From Clostridium zeae (GTDB lineage Bacteria; Bacillota; Clostridia; Clostridiales; Clostridiaceae): 64,000 bases of DNA. The notes beneath the pieces were generated by a model, which did not search any database, was not told where the DNA came from, and worked only from the letters and a program-made list of their open reading frames with translations. Within the stretch, counting starts at the first letter, position 1, and each line of letters begins with the position of its first letter. A program made the translations under genes and the position numbers. Shown piece by piece: positions 16,525-25,951 of this stretch. Location: positions 405,898-469,897 of the forward strand of contig NZ_BMBA01000003.1 of assembly GCF_017312485.1 (NCBI RefSeq). The letters run 5' to 3'.

Positions 16525-17367
16525 CTATAACTCTATCTCAGCATGTCTAGTAGCATGACAATTGATATTTACCGCCACTGGTAGTCCTGCAATATGTGTT
16601 GGATACACCTCAACATTTACACCTAATGCTGTGGTTTTCCCACCAAAGCCTTGAGGCCCTATTCCAAGCTCATTAATTTTTTCTAAAAGTTCTTTTTCCA
16701 AATCAGCATAATAATTACTTGAATTGCTTTCATTTATATTTCTTATTAATGCCTTCTTTGCTAAATTAGCAGCCTTATCAAAGGTTCCACCAATACCAAC
16801 ACCAACCACTATTGGTGGACATGGATTAGGCCCAGCTTTTCTAACAGTTTCTAATACAAACTCTTTCACACCATCTATACCGTCTGATGGCTTTAACATT
16901 TTTATTGCACTCATATTTTCTGATCCAAAGCCTTTAGGCGCAACAGTAATTTTTATTTTATCTCCGCTTACGATATTATAATAAATTACTGCTGGGGTAT
17001 TATCTTTAGTATTAACTCTCTTTATAGGATCTTCAACTACAGATTTTCTCAAAAATCCTTCGTCATATCCTCTTCTTACTCCTTCATTTATTGCATCCTC
17101 AAGAAGTCCACCAATGATATGTACATCTTGCCCTAATTCAACAAACACACATGTCATACCTGTATCCTGACATATTGGCATATTTTCATTTTTAGCAATA
17201 TTTGAATTTATCACAATATTATCTAAAATATTTTTAGCTATTGGCCAACTTTCCTTTTCTCTAGCATCTTGTAAACTATTTCTTAAATCTTCTCCAAGAT
17301 AATAGTTTGAAGAGATACATAATTGCTTTACTGAATCTATTATTTGTGTAATATGTATTTCTTTCAT
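16525..17367 (-). CDS. Fumarate hydratase class I, alpha subunit
   Basis: Iron-sulfur subunit of the anaerobic, oxygen-sensitive fumarase (280 residues). The three cluster cysteines are visible: C66 (PICQDTGM), C183 ([16 protein letters not shown]) and C270 (NINCHATRH). An AGGTTAATATG context gives the start, and the gene is first in a two-gene operon with the beta subunit. The enzyme links fumarate to malate in an incomplete citric acid cycle or in amino acid fermentation, for example after aspartase. No dedicated terminator was recognised after the beta gene. Confidence 0.9.
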   Translation of the reverse strand: MKEIHITQIIDSVKQLCISSNYYLGEDLRNSLQDAREKESWPIAKNILDNIVINSNIAKNENMPICQDTGMTCVFVELGQDVHIIGGLLEDAINEGVRRGYDEGFLRKSVVEDPIKRVNTKDNTPAVIYYNIVSGDKIKITVAPKGFGSENMSAIKMLKPSDGIDGVKEFVLETVRKAGPNPCPPIVVGVGIGGTFDKAANLAKKALIRNINESNSSNYYADLEKELLEKINELGIGPQGFGGKTTALGVNVEVYPTHIAGLPVAVNINCHATRHAEIEL

Positions 17368-17406
17368 ATTAACCTCCCCAAGTATATTAATAAGATTTAT
17401 TTAACA

Positions 17407-17434
17407 AATAAATTTTGGATTGAAGTGTTTCATC
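17407..17434. repeat. Degenerate half copy of the palindromic element
   Basis: AATAAATTTTGGATTGAAGT followed by GTTTCATC matches the end of the 96-bp element (AATAGATTTTGGATCGAAGT then GGTACATC in copy 1 read on the minus strand) at about 24 of 28 positions. The following TCTTTAA also matches the flank of copy 2. The other half is missing. Confidence 0.4.
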
Positions 17435-17516
17435 TTTAAATATAAATTGTAATTCTTAGCATATTATGATGAGAATGAAATTATAATCTATTATATCATT
17501 ATTTTAAGGAGTAGGC

Positions 17517-18326
17517 ATGAAAACAAAACTTTCCTCAAAACTTTACGACGTAATAATATACGGATTGATAGTAATACTATTACTAATCGTATTTTACGAT
17601 TTCTATCATATAATGAATAGGGACAAGACCAATTCAGTTCCCCATAACAGTATTAGTGTATCCCCAATAACAGGTGAAAGAATTACGGAGGTTGGATCAT
17701 CAAATTCAGTAATCGGTATTAAGTATTCTCCAGTAAAAATAAAAGACCTCACTAATGTAACGATAAGTGATATAGTCTATGAAACCTTTAATAAGGAAAG
17801 CAATTATATAGAATATTGGGCAGTCTTTTATAATAAGAAAATTGAGCGAAATGATTCTATAGATGTGATTAAAAATCTAACATTAAAAGACATACCTCAT
17901 TTCGATTTTATGGACAAGGTAGACTTATATAAATTTAATTTTAAATCCAATTGTGATACTGTTTTTGTAGAATATAAACCAGGTATTTCCTCCAGTTTTA
18001 CATATAATGGAGAAAACTATGTTCACTATAATGGTCCAATAACAGAAAAAAATGTTGTTACAAACAAAGAGCTCTCTTTTACAAATTTAGTCATACAATA
18101 TGTAGATGAGAAAAATATAAACCACGAAGATATCTTTTCTCATAAAGGAGAAGGTGATGGATTTTTATTCACAGGTGGAAAAGTTCAAAAGATATTTTGG
18201 AGAGATAATAAGTTCTTCTTAAGTGATGGAGTTACTCCATTGACATTAATTCGTGGGAATACTTATTGGGTAGTCACTGATAGTTCAACAAACATAATAA
18301 CATCAAAATATCTTGTAAAAAAATGA
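17517..18326 (+). CDS. Membrane-anchored DUF3048-like protein (YerB-related, divergent)
   Basis: A 269-residue protein with one N-terminal membrane anchor (YDVIIYGLIVILLLIVFYDF, 10-29) and an extracytoplasmic remainder. The pattern SPITGERI then SDIVYETFNKESNYIEYWAV recalls the first DUF3048 domain of YerB (TGL...ADIVYE...). The end, GGKVQKIFWRDNKFFLSDG then LIRGNTYWVV, recalls its C-terminal domain. Typical YerB proteins are about 330 residues lipoproteins with a lipobox Cys. Here a transmembrane helix replaces the lipobox and the middle is shortened. The function of the family is unknown. AAGGAG precedes the ATG. It is monocistronic. Confidence 0.6.
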   Translation: MKTKLSSKLYDVIIYGLIVILLLIVFYDFYHIMNRDKTNSVPHNSISVSPITGERITEVGSSNSVIGIKYSPVKIKDLTNVTISDIVYETFNKESNYIEYWAVFYNKKIERNDSIDVIKNLTLKDIPHFDFMDKVDLYKFNFKSNCDTVFVEYKPGISSSFTYNGENYVHYNGPITEKNVVTNKELSFTNLVIQYVDEKNINHEDIFSHKGEGDGFLFTGGKVQKIFWRDNKFFLSDGVTPLTLIRGNTYWVVTDSSTNIITSKYLVKK

Positions 18327-18395
18327 TTTTATCTTATAAGAACCCATAATTTTGCACAATCTTATGTATAATATACTCTTTTGTATAATATAAAA

Positions 18396-18445
18396 AGAGA
18401 CTGTTTCAGAGTTTTTTAGATATTAATCACTTTGAAACACTCTCT
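18396..18445. terminator. Hairpin between the DUF3048-like gene and cwlD
   Basis: AGAGACTGTTTCAGAGT (18396-18412) pairs with ACTTTGAAACACTCTCT (18429-18445) with two bulges. It lies between two convergent genes and probably serves both. Plus-strand sequence after it is AT-rich, and TTTTTA follows on the minus strand. Confidence 0.65.
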
Positions 18446-18484
18446 ATATATCTGCATAACAACATTATTTCCTAGGAAATTTGG

Positions 18485-19180
18485 TTATTCAGCACTATTT
18501 TTAGACTGAAAGTACTTATCTACTCCATTGCTGATTGCCTCTGCTAACTTTCTCTGATAATCTTCTGTTTTTAGCAATTGTTCTTCATTTGGATTAGACA
18601 AAAATCCACATTCAACTATAACACTTGGTATTCCTAAATTATCTCTTAATATCTTATATTGATCTCCAGCTGCTTTTGCTATTCTTTTATTATCTTTGTC
18701 AATTCTCTCAACTAGTAAGCTTTGAATTGTATCACCTAGCTTTTTACTTTCTTCATTACTTGCGTGCCATACCTGTGCTCCGTAATATTTACTCTGAGGG
18801 AACATATTTTGATGTATACTTACAAATATATCGCATTTAGTACTCTCTTTTAATTTGACTCTATTAGTTAAATCTTCTACTTTTTTTTCTTTAACAGAAT
18901 TTCCTTTTTCATATAACCCACTGTCATCTTCTCTCGTCATATAGACCTTATAATTTTTCTTCTCTAAATAGTCTTTAAGCATTAATGAAATAGCTAGATT
19001 AATATCTTTTTCTATAGTGCCGTTCTTTGATTTTGCACCACCATCAATTCCACCATGTCCTGCATCTATTAATACTACTTTTTGTGCTTGTTTCGTTTTG
19101 TCTTCTACTGCATTGACAATTACAGTATTAGTTAAAAATAAAATTATGCAAACAAATAATACAGCTATACGCTTCCTCAT
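18485..19180 (-). CDS. cwlD: N-acetylmuramoyl-L-alanine amidase CwlD (spore cortex)
   Basis: Zinc amidase that removes the peptide from muramic acid so that muramic-lactam can form in the spore cortex, a step needed for germination. Amidase_3 landmarks are DAGHGGIDGGA (zinc H42), E57, SIHQN (zinc H123) and VECGFLSN (catalytic E190). An N-terminal hydrophobic segment (5-23, ending VNA) is a signal peptide or anchor. The ATG at 19180 has GGAGGTCACT before it and gives 231 residues, close to Bacillus CwlD (237). A longer in-frame start at 19306 lacks support. It follows rpsI behind two terminators and is probably under sporulation control, although no sporulation promoter was confirmed. Confidence 0.88.
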   Translation of the reverse strand: MRKRIAVLFVCIILFLTNTVIVNAVEDKTKQAQKVVLIDAGHGGIDGGAKSKNGTIEKDINLAISLMLKDYLEKKNYKVYMTREDDSGLYEKGNSVKEKKVEDLTNRVKLKESTKCDIFVSIHQNMFPQSKYYGAQVWHASNEESKKLGDTIQSLLVERIDKDNKRIAKAAGDQYKILRDNLGIPSVIVECGFLSNPNEEQLLKTEDYQRKLAEAISNGVDKYFQSKNSAE

Positions 19181-19294
19181 AGTGACCTCCATAAATACAA
19201 TAATATCCTTAGTATTTTCTGCAGCATTTATAGATTTATGCACTATATAAAAATTATATCTATAGGTATGTTTACAAATTATGATTTTAGACAT

Positions 19295-19335
19295 AAAAAA
19301 GCTCACTTAAGTGATCTTCTTCAGTGAGCTTTTTT
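19295..19335. terminator. Second terminator between rpsI and cwlD
   Basis: AAAAAAGCTCACT (19295-19307) and AGTGAGCTTTTTT (19323-19335) are perfect 13-base arms. It has A/T tracts on both sides. It lies downstream of the main rpsI terminator and upstream of cwlD. Confidence 0.75.
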
Positions 19336-19391
19336 AACGCATCTGCCTTTTCGAATGCACATGAGAAAAATTTTATATATTCCTTTACAAT

Positions 19392-19422
19392 AAAAAAAAA
19401 GAGGAATGCTCCTCTTTTTTTT
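19392..19422 (-). terminator. Terminator of rplM-rpsI
   Basis: AAAAAAAAGAGG and CCTCTTTTTTTT pair around AATGCT. On the minus strand the T-run follows directly. It starts 7 bases after the rpsI stop. Confidence 0.9.
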
Positions 19423-19428
19423 GAAATA

Positions 19429-19821
19429 CTATCTCTTTGAGAACTGTGGTGATCTTCTAGCTTTCTTAAGACCGTATTTCTTTCTTTCCTTCATTCTTGG
19501 ATCTCTTGTTAAGAATCCTGCTTTCTTTATTTCTGGCTTAACAGCTTCATCAGATTTAACTAGAGCTCTTGATATACCATGTCTTATAGCTCCTGCTTGA
19601 CCTGTAAGTCCACCACCATGTACATTAACTATAACATCAAATTTATCTTTAGTTCCAGTTAATACTAATGGTTGATTAACTATAACTCTTAAAGTTTCTA
19701 AACCAAAATATGTTTCTATATCTTTGTTATTGATTACTACCTTACCTTCACCTGCAACAAGTCTAACTCTTGCAACTGATTTCTTTCTTCTTCCAGTAGC
19801 CATGTATTGAACCTTTGCCAT
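19429..19821 (-). CDS. rpsI: Ribosomal protein S9
   Basis: Small-subunit head protein whose C-terminal tail reaches the P-site tRNA. The 130 residues show [16 protein letters not shown] at the start and end with the basic [16 protein letters not shown] tail, whose final Arg contacts tRNA. It lies 26 bases after rplM, the usual L13-S9 pair, with a GGAGGA ribosome binding site. Length and ends are normal for Firmicutes. Confidence 0.97.
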   Translation of the reverse strand: MAKVQYMATGRRKKSVARVRLVAGEGKVVINNKDIETYFGLETLRVIVNQPLVLTGTKDKFDVIVNVHGGGLTGQAGAIRHGISRALVKSDEAVKPEIKKAGFLTRDPRMKERKKYGLKKARRSPQFSKR

Positions 19822-19847
19822 TTCTAATCCTCCTCCCGAGCGTCAAA

Positions 19848-20282
19848 TTAGTACTTTAATTCAAGTACTTCTGGATTTTGAGCTGCATGGTTATGTTCTG
19901 CACCTCTATAAACCTTTAGCTTTGTAAGCATTTTTCTTCCTAAAACTCCCTTTGGAAGCATTCTTCTTACAGCTTCTTCAAAAGCGAATTCAGGTTTCTT
20001 ATCTAAAACTTCTCTATATGGAGTTTCTTTTAATCCACCTGGATATAAGCTGTGCTTTCTCATTAACTTTTGATCTAATTTCTTTCCAGTTAAAAGAACC
20101 TTTTCAGCATTTATAATTATTACGAAATCTCCGCAATCAACATTTGGAGTAAATGTTGGCTTATTCTTACCTCTTAATATTGAAGCAACTTGGCTAGCAA
20201 CTCTTCCTAGTGGCTTTCCAGCAGCATCAACGACATACCATTTTCTTTCAACTTCATTAGCTTTTGCAATGTATGATTTCAT
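19848..20282 (-). CDS. rplM: Ribosomal protein L13
   Basis: Large-subunit early-assembly protein bound to 23S rRNA. The product begins [20 protein letters not shown] and contains [19 protein letters not shown] and [16 protein letters not shown]; 144 residues is the usual length. The ATG at 20282 has CAGGGAGGG upstream. A longer in-frame start at 20324 would read into the leader RNA and is rejected. It is first in the rplM-rpsI transcript, with its own promoter and L13-type leader. Confidence 0.97.
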   Translation of the reverse strand: MKSYIAKANEVERKWYVVDAAGKPLGRVASQVASILRGKNKPTFTPNVDCGDFVIIINAEKVLLTGKKLDQKLMRKHSLYPGGLKETPYREVLDKKPEFAFEEAVRRMLPKGVLGRKMLTKLKVYRGAEHNHAAQNPEVLELKY

Positions 20283-20289
20283 CGTTTTC

Positions 20290-20387
20290 CCTCCCTGAAC
20301 TTTCTTTAAAGCTTGCTTACGCATATAGTCAAATCTATAATGTCAAGATCCCTGCTAAGTGGATCTTATACACGTATCTCACGAACA
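20290..20387 (-). ncRNA. L13-type ribosomal protein leader
   Basis: The 5-prime untranslated RNA of rplM (~105 nt) is structured. AAGATCC pairs with GGGATCTT around ACTTAGCA, and further pairing is possible between the ATAGTC near the start and GACTAT later. Position and this core agree with the Rfam L13_leader family of Firmicutes, which is thought to mediate feedback by L13. I judged this by eye, not with a covariance model. Confidence 0.6.
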
Positions 20388-20393
20388 TAGACT

Positions 20394-20422
20394 ATTATAA
20401 TACACGCTTACGGGCGTGTCAA
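20394..20422 (-). promoter_or_regulatory. rplM promoter
   Basis: On the minus strand TTGACA (20417-20422), 17 bases, TATAAT (20394-20399) is a perfect consensus promoter, starting transcription near 20387. It separates rplM-rpsI from truA upstream. Confidence 0.9.
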
Positions 20423-20438
20423 CAAATTTTATCAATAT

Positions 20439-21173
20439 TTAGTAAAAAACTTTTTCTAAACATAAACCACAAGCTGGTGCAGGTTTTCCGGCTTTCAGTC
20501 TTATTCTATCTGATATAATTTTTTTTACATCACTAGGTTCAATCTTATGTATACCAACCATTATTAAGGTTCCCACTATTATTCTTACCATATTATATAA
20601 AAAACCATTACCTGCTACATAAAATTTAATAATATCATCATTTACTTCAATATCTAAACGATTTATTGTTCTAACAGTGGTTTTTACTGATCCACCTTTA
20701 TTTTGGAAAGCTTTAAAATCGTGAGTTCCCAAAAAATATTGAGCCGCCACTCTTATAGACTCTATATCTAGTTTTTTTTCATAATTATAAAAATAATTTC
20801 TTCCTATAACAGTTGGTACTTCATTATTCCTTATAGTGTAACTATACATTTTTCCCTTTGATGAATATCTAGAATGAAATTCATCTGAAACCTCTTCAGA
20901 GGATACAACTAATATATCATCGGGTAGCTTTGTATTAAGGGCATCCTTAAACCTCTCAGCAGGTATCCTACTATCAGTCCTAAAGTTTGCTACATAACCT
21001 CTTGCATGAACCCCAGAATCCGTTCTGGAGCTTCCTAGAGTCTCTATTTCTTCTTTAGTTACAGCTTTAATTGCCTTGTTTAATTTATCTTGTACAGTCA
21101 TACCATGTTTCTGTTTTTGCCAGCCATTATAGCTAGTTCCATCATACTCTAAAACAAGTTTTATATTTCTCAA
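20439..21173 (-). CDS. truA: tRNA pseudouridine(38-40) synthase
   Basis: Converts U38, U39 and U40 in the anticodon arm of many tRNAs to pseudouridine. The catalytic aspartate is in SSRTDSGVHA (~D53), and the family signatures YDGTSYNGWQKQ, GTHDFKAFQNKG and FLYNMVRIIVGTL are present. At 244 residues it is normal. It starts 13 bases after ecfT in the ECF-truA transcript, an arrangement conserved in Clostridia. The C-terminus PAPACGLCLEKVFY is typical of the family in Firmicutes. Confidence 0.95.
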   Translation of the reverse strand: MRNIKLVLEYDGTSYNGWQKQKHGMTVQDKLNKAIKAVTKEEIETLGSSRTDSGVHARGYVANFRTDSRIPAERFKDALNTKLPDDILVVSSEEVSDEFHSRYSSKGKMYSYTIRNNEVPTVIGRNYFYNYEKKLDIESIRVAAQYFLGTHDFKAFQNKGGSVKTTVRTINRLDIEVNDDIIKFYVAGNGFLYNMVRIIVGTLIMVGIHKIEPSDVKKIISDRIRLKAGKPAPACGLCLEKVFY

Positions 21174-21186
21174 CTAAATCACCTAA

Positions 21187-21999
21187 TTATTTTATTCCGA
21201 ATCTAATGTAAAAACTTATTACTAATAAAGCAATTATTATAATATAAGCTACAACATCCCTAGCTCCATATTTTAGTTGCTTCATTCTTGTTCTTCCTTC
21301 TCCACCTCTATAACATCTAGCTTCCATTGCCATAGCAAGCTCATCAGCTCTTCTAAATGAACTTATGAATAAAGGAACCAATAAAGGAATTAAGCTCTTC
21401 GCTTTCTGTATTACATTACCAGATTCGAAATCTGCTCCTCTAGCTTGTTGAGCCTTCATTATTTTATCAGTTTCATCCATTAAAGTTGGTATAAATCTCA
21501 ATGCTATAGTCATCATCATCGCAAGCTCATGTGCTGGAACCCCTATTTTCTTAAATGGATTAAGAAGATTTTCAATTCCATCAGTTAACTCTATTGGAGA
21601 CGTAGTTAAAGTTAATAGAGATGTTCCTAAAATTAAGAATATAAGTCTAAGTGTCATAAATACTGCTGTATCTATTCCCTCTTTATATATTTTTAAGAAC
21701 TTCCAAACAAAAAGTAAATTCTCTGGTTTTCCTTGTATCATAAAGACATTTAATGCAGCAGTTATCAAAATAAGTACAAAAACAGGCTTCAACCCTTTAT
21801 ATAAAAACCTTAAATGAACTTGTGAAAATAGTATTGATGCACATAAGAAAGCTGTAACAAAAATATATCCAACATATTTATTCATAATAAAAAGAGAAAC
21901 TATAAAAAGCATGGATATCAATATTTTAGTTCTTGGATCTAACTTATGTATGAATGAATCACCAGGTATATACTGGCCTATTGTAATTTCCTTTAGCAT
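21187..21999 (-). CDS. ecfT: ECF transporter transmembrane subunit EcfT
   Basis: Membrane scaffold that couples the two ATPases to interchangeable vitamin-binding S components. Five or six hydrophobic segments lie between residues ~25 and 265. The two coupling helices carry QQARGADFES (~155-164) and EARCYRGGEGRTRM (~226-239). The second Ala-Arg-Gly motif reads ARC here. The 270-residue length is normal. It lies 20 bases after ecfA2. As a group II ECF module it has no S component in this cluster, so it would serve unlinked S proteins for riboflavin, folate, biotin and similar substrates. Confidence 0.93.
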   Translation of the reverse strand: MLKEITIGQYIPGDSFIHKLDPRTKILISMLFIVSLFIMNKYVGYIFVTAFLCASILFSQVHLRFLYKGLKPVFVLILITAALNVFMIQGKPENLLFVWKFLKIYKEGIDTAVFMTLRLIFLILGTSLLTLTTSPIELTDGIENLLNPFKKIGVPAHELAMMMTIALRFIPTLMDETDKIMKAQQARGADFESGNVIQKAKSLIPLLVPLFISSFRRADELAMAMEARCYRGGEGRTRMKQLKYGARDVVAYIIIIALLVISFYIRFGIK

Positions 22000-22019
22000 A
22001 ATATCCCTAATCTCCCTCT

Positions 22020-22877
22020 CTACTTATTATTTTTTATATATTGCAGCAATTCTTTTTTAGCTTGTTCTACCGTAAACACACTGCCACTTATATTAAATCC
22101 CTTATTTCTTAAAGCTCTAACTAAGTAAGTTACCTGTGGTGCAGCCAATCCCACTTCTTCTAATACTTCTATTTTATTAAATATTTCAGAAGGAATGCCA
22201 TCTAATATAGATTTACCTTTATTCATTACTACTACTCTATCAGCCAGCTTTGCAACATCTTCCATACTATGGCTTACAAGTATTATAGTCATAGTATATT
22301 CCTTATGCAGTATATTTATCTGCTCAAGTATCTCATCCCTACCCTTAGGATCCAATCCAGCTGTAGGTTCATCTAATATTAATATTTTAGGCTCCATTGC
22401 TACAACTCCAGCTATAGCAACCCTTCTTTTTTGACCTCCGCTTAGTTCAAATGGCGATTTATCCTTATATGTCTCATAATCTAAACCAACCATTTTCATA
22501 GCTCTCTTAGTTCTTTTATCTATCTCATCTTCTGATAGACCTAAATTTCTTGGTCCAAACTGTATATCCTTCTCAATGGTCTCTTCAAAAAGCTGATATT
22601 CCGGATACTGGAATACAAGTCCTATTTTTTTTCTTATATCTGATAGCTTTACCCCTTTTTGAGTTATATCTATATCATCAACAACTATTTTCCCACTAGA
22701 TGGTTTCAATAATCCATTTAAATGCTGAATAAGCGTTGATTTACCTGATCCAGTATGACCTATAAGAGCTACAAACTGTCCATCCATTATTTCTAATGAT
22801 ACATCATCTAATGCTTTTTTCTCAAAAGGCGATTTCGGCATATATATATGAGTTAAGTTTTCTATTTTAATTGACAT
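22020..22877 (-). CDS. ecfA2: ECF transporter ATPase EcfA2
   Basis: Second ATP-binding subunit of the energy-coupling factor module. Walker [10 protein letters not shown] (~39-47), Q-loop [14 protein letters not shown], signature ELSGGQKRR and Walker [13 protein letters not shown] are intact, so it should be catalytically active. It has 285 residues. Its start overlaps the end of ecfA1 by 16 bases, which suggests translational coupling. The C-terminal ~60 residues (ending [10 protein letters not shown]) form the dimerisation extension of EcfA proteins. Confidence 0.94.
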   Translation of the reverse strand: MSIKIENLTHIYMPKSPFEKKALDDVSLEIMDGQFVALIGHTGSGKSTLIQHLNGLLKPSSGKIVVDDIDITQKGVKLSDIRKKIGLVFQYPEYQLFEETIEKDIQFGPRNLGLSEDEIDKRTKRAMKMVGLDYETYKDKSPFELSGGQKRRVAIAGVVAMEPKILILDEPTAGLDPKGRDEILEQINILHKEYTMTIILVSHSMEDVAKLADRVVVMNKGKSILDGIPSEIFNKIEVLEEVGLAAPQVTYLVRALRNKGFNISGSVFTVEQAKKELLQYIKNNK

Positions 22878-23707
22878 AACGCATCCACCATCTCATCTAC
22901 ATTTAATATTTTAGTGTTTATATTTATTCCTGACTTTTGAAGCTCATAAGCTAATTCAGTTACTTGAGGTACATCCAGTCCTATCTTCTTCATAGTTTCA
23001 ACTTGTGAAAACACTTCTCTTGGAACACCTTCCATCATTACTTTGCCTTGATCCATAACTACTATTCTATCAGCTTCAGCTGCTTCATCCATATAATGAG
23101 TTATTAGAATTATAGTTATTCCATAATTCTTATTAACATCTTTTATAGTACTAATAACTTCTTTTCTACCTATAGGGTCTAGCATAGCAGTAGGTTCATC
23201 TAATATTATACATTGTGGCCTCATAGCCAGAATGCCAGCTATTGCAATTCTTTGCTTTTGGCCTCCTGATAGCAGGTGAGGAGCATGTTTCCTATACTCG
23301 TACATTTCAACCTTCTTTAAGCTATCATCTACTCTTTTTCTTATTTCTGAAGGTTCTATACCCAAATTTTCAGGTCCAAAAGCTACATCTTCTTCTACAA
23401 TTGTAGCTACCATCTGATTATCAGGGTTCTGAAACACCATTCCAGCTCTTTTTCTTACTTCCCAAGTATTATTTACATCAGATGTATCAATTCCATCCAC
23501 ATATACTTTGCCTCCACTAGGAAGGAGTAATGCATTTATATGTTTGGCAATAGTGGACTTTCCTGAGCCATTATGTCCAAGCACAACTAAAAATTCACCT
23601 TTTTTAACACTTAAGTTAACACCATTAATAGCGTATTTTTCTTCTCCGTTTTCACCATTTACATATTTAAAAGTGAGATCTTTGCATTCTACCATCATAT
23701 CACTCAT
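22862..23707 (-). CDS. ecfA1: ECF transporter ATPase EcfA1
   Basis: First gene of the ecfA1-ecfA2-ecfT-truA transcript and one of two ATPases that drive vitamin uptake. Walker [11 protein letters not shown]-loop [21 protein letters not shown], signature LLSGGQKQR and Walker [13 protein letters not shown] are intact. The ATG at 23707 is preceded by TTGGAGGAATTTCG and gives 281 residues. An in-frame upstream start at 23737 would run through that ribosome binding site and is rejected. The promoter lies about 90 bases upstream, separated from rplQ by a terminator. Confidence 0.94.
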   Translation of the reverse strand: MSDMMVECKDLTFKYVNGENGEEKYAINGVNLSVKKGEFLVVLGHNGSGKSTIAKHINALLLPSGGKVYVDGIDTSDVNNTWEVRKRAGMVFQNPDNQMVATIVEEDVAFGPENLGIEPSEIRKRVDDSLKKVEMYEYRKHAPHLLSGGQKQRIAIAGILAMRPQCIILDEPTAMLDPIGRKEVISTIKDVNKNYGITIILITHYMDEAAEADRIVVMDQGKVMMEGVPREVFSQVETMKKIGLDVPQVTELAYELQKSGININTKILNVDEMVDALCQLK

Positions 23708-23778
23708 CGAAATTCCTCCAAAATTATTTCTAATCACATTATAAAGCTTACTAATTGCTGAATAAGTTTTATAATGTG

Positions 23779-23824
23779 GACAATATCTATTGTCTATTAT
23801 ACTTTATAAAATAGTAGTTTTCTA
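23779..23824 (-). promoter_or_regulatory. ecf operon promoter with 16-bp palindrome at the start site
   Basis: On the minus strand TAGAAA (23819-23824, weak -35), 17 bases and TATAAT (23796-23801). GACAATATCTATTGTC (23779-23794), a 7-2-7 palindrome, covers the predicted start near 23789 and touches the -10. The position suits a repressor operator; the regulator is unknown. Confidence 0.5.
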
Positions 23825-23862
23825 TACTGTTTACACATGAATATACATCTAAATAAATTTAT

Positions 23863-23898
23863 ATGTTAAAATGGGGACTAAGCCGTAACTTAATCCCC
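23863..23898 (-). terminator. Terminator of the alpha operon after rplQ
   Basis: GGGGATTAAG pairs with CTTAGTCCCC (23873-23882 and 23889-23898; one G-T pair) around TTACGG. On the minus strand ATTTTAACAT follows. It begins 6 bases after the rplQ stop and separates rplQ from the ecf operon. Confidence 0.75.
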
Positions 23899-23904
23899 AG
23901 TAAA

Positions 23905-24246
23905 TTATACTAATTCAAGTATAACTATTTCAGCTCCGTCGCCTCTTCTTGGGCCAACTTTATACATTCTTGTATAACCACCGTTTCTCTCAGTGTATTT
24001 TGGAGCAACATTTTCAAATAAGTTCTTCACTACTGCTTCTTCAGTAACAAAAGACAAAACCTGTCTTCTTGCATGAAGATCTCCTCTTTTAGCAAGAGTG
24101 ATCATTTTCTCTGCAAGACTTCTAGCTTCTTTAGCTCTTGTTTCAGTTGTTTCTATTTTACCATGCTTTAAGAAGCTTGTAACAAGGTTTCTTAGCATAG
24201 CTTTTCTCTGATCAGTAGGACGACCTAACTTACGATATCCTGCCAT
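23905..24246 (-). CDS. rplQ: Ribosomal protein L17
   Basis: Large-subunit protein near the tunnel exit. The product starts [20 protein letters not shown] and contains [20 protein letters not shown], both diagnostic; 113 residues is the short bacterial form. It is last in the alpha operon, 16 bases after rpoA, with AGGAGG before the ATG and a terminator following. Confidence 0.97.
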   Translation of the reverse strand: MAGYRKLGRPTDQRKAMLRNLVTSFLKHGKIETTETRAKEARSLAEKMITLAKRGDLHARRQVLSFVTEEAVVKNLFENVAPKYTERNGGYTRMYKVGPRRGDGAEIVILELV

Positions 24247-24262
24247 AGCTTTACCTCCTTAC

Positions 24263-25210
24263 CTACTCGTCATTTAATCTAAGACCTAAACCCAATTCTT
24301 TAAGCTTTCTTTCAACTTCTTCAAGGGACTTCTTACCAAGGTTTCTTACCTTCATCATATCATCCATTGAACGTTGAGCAAGCTCTTGAACAGTGTTTAT
24401 ACCAGCTCTCTTTAAACAGTTATATGATCTAACTGATAAATCAAGCTCCTCTATAGTCATTTCAAGTACTTTTTCTTTATTATCTTCTTCTTTTTCGATC
24501 ATTATTTCAACATCATTAGTGTTGTCTGTAAGAGTCATAAATAATTTGAAGTGCTCTATAAGAATCTTTGCAGATAAGCTTATAGCTTCTTCAATCTTTA
24601 TTGTTCCATTAGTCCAAACTTCTAAAGTTAACTTATCATAATCTGTGATTTGGCCAACTCTAGTATTTTCAACTGTGAAATTAACTCTCTTTACAGGTGT
24701 ATATATTGAGTCCATTGCTATAGAACCTATTGGAAGATTGTCGCTCTTATTTTTATTTTGGGAAACATACCCTCTTCCTCTATTAACGGTAATCTCCACA
24801 TACAACTTAGCATTTTCATCTAAAGTCGCGATATGTAAATCTTCGCTAACAACTTCTACATCACCATCAGTCTTTATATCAGCACCTGTAACTACTCCAG
24901 GTCCTTTTGCATCAATGTATATAGTCTTTGGGCCATCTCCAGTCATTCTAAGAGCTAAGGACTTCATATTAAGAATTAATTCTGTAACATCTTCCTTAAC
25001 ACCAGTTACTGTAGAGAACTCATGAACTACACCATCAATTTTTACTGATGTTGGTGCAGCTCCTGGTAAAGAAGAAAGTAATATTCTTCTTAATGCATTA
25101 CCAAGAGTTGTTCCATAACCTCTTTCTAGCGGTTCAATAACAAATTTACCATAAGTACCGTCATCGCTAGATTCAACACATTCGATTATTGGCTTTTCTA
25201 TTTCTAACAT
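24263..25210 (-). CDS. rpoA: RNA polymerase alpha subunit
   Basis: Dimerising scaffold of RNA polymerase. The N-terminal domain has [20 protein letters not shown] (~26-45) and the C-terminal domain (~245-315) has [18 protein letters not shown] and [16 protein letters not shown], the helix-hairpin-helix that touches UP elements and activators. The ATG at 25210 has an AGGAGGG site and gives 315 residues. A TTG two codons upstream is less likely. It lies in the alpha operon between rpsD and rplQ. Confidence 0.97.
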   Translation of the reverse strand: MLEIEKPIIECVESSDDGTYGKFVIEPLERGYGTTLGNALRRILLSSLPGAAPTSVKIDGVVHEFSTVTGVKEDVTELILNMKSLALRMTGDGPKTIYIDAKGPGVVTGADIKTDGDVEVVSEDLHIATLDENAKLYVEITVNRGRGYVSQNKNKSDNLPIGSIAMDSIYTPVKRVNFTVENTRVGQITDYDKLTLEVWTNGTIKIEEAISLSAKILIEHFKLFMTLTDNTNDVEIMIEKEEDNKEKVLEMTIEELDLSVRSYNCLKRAGINTVQELAQRSMDDMMKVRNLGKKSLEEVERKLKELGLGLRLNDE

Positions 25211-25305
25211 TAACAAACCCTCCTTTTATATAAAATGGCAACCTTATTATGAGGGCAACTGATCCTATATCTGCAAAGATTAAAAAACCTATACAAATAT
25301 TACTT

Positions 25306-25926
25306 TTACTTGCTGTATAATTCGACGATCAGTGTTTCATTAACTGGAACATCGATGTCCTCTCTTGCAGGCTCAGCTACAACTTTTCCTTCAAAGTTGT
25401 CAGGGTTTCCTGTTAACCATTTTGGTAATGGCTTTGGATTTTCAGCAAAAACTTTGAACTTTTCAGAAGCTCTGCTTTTTTCTGATACAGTTACAACGTC
25501 ATTTACTGATAATTTGTATGATGCAATGTCAACCTTCTTGCCATTTACTAAGAAATGACCATGGTTAACTAATTGTCTAGCTTCAACTCTTGATGCGCCG
25601 TATCCTAATCTGAATGCAACATTATCAAGTCTTAACTCAAGAAGTCTTAATAGGTTTTCACCTGAAATTCCTCTTAATTTTTCAGCTCTTTTATAGTATG
25701 TTGAGAATTGGCTTTCAAGAACACCATATATTCTCTTTGCTTTTTGCTTTTCTCTTAATTGTACGCCATAGTTAGAAAGTTTCTTCTTGCTAGCTCCATG
25801 CTGTCCTGGTGCATAACTTCTTCTAACAAATGCGCATTTGTCTGTATAGCATCTATCCCCTTTAAGGAATAGTTTCATACCTTCTCTTCTACATAATCTG
25901 CATGTAGCTCCAGTATATCTTGCCAT
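25306..25926 (-). CDS. rpsD: Ribosomal protein S4
   Basis: Primary 16S rRNA-binding protein that starts 30S body assembly and acts as an autogenous repressor in several bacteria. At 206 residues it has a Cys-containing zinc-like N-terminus ([23 protein letters not shown] in two parts) and an S4 domain ([20 protein letters not shown], ~92-111). In Bacillus rpsD is a separate gene, whereas here it sits in the alpha operon 25 bases after rpsK. That makes the structured leader before rpsM its likely target (inference). Confidence 0.97.
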   Translation of the reverse strand: MARYTGATCRLCRREGMKLFLKGDRCYTDKCAFVRRSYAPGQHGASKKKLSNYGVQLREKQKAKRIYGVLESQFSTYYKRAEKLRGISGENLLRLLELRLDNVAFRLGYGASRVEARQLVNHGHFLVNGKKVDIASYKLSVNDVVTVSEKSRASEKFKVFAENPKPLPKWLTGNPDNFEGKVVAEPAREDIDVPVNETLIVELYSK

Positions 25927-25951
25927 TAATTACACCTCCTAATTACGTAAA

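Noticed and set aside
19181-19306. N-terminal extension of CwlD
   Set aside because: It would place the signal sequence 42 residues in, and GGAGG directly precedes the ATG at 19180.
20264-20518. Plus-strand frame over the rplM promoter and leader
   Set aside because: It overlaps a consensus promoter, a leader RNA and the end of truA, and has no ribosome binding site.
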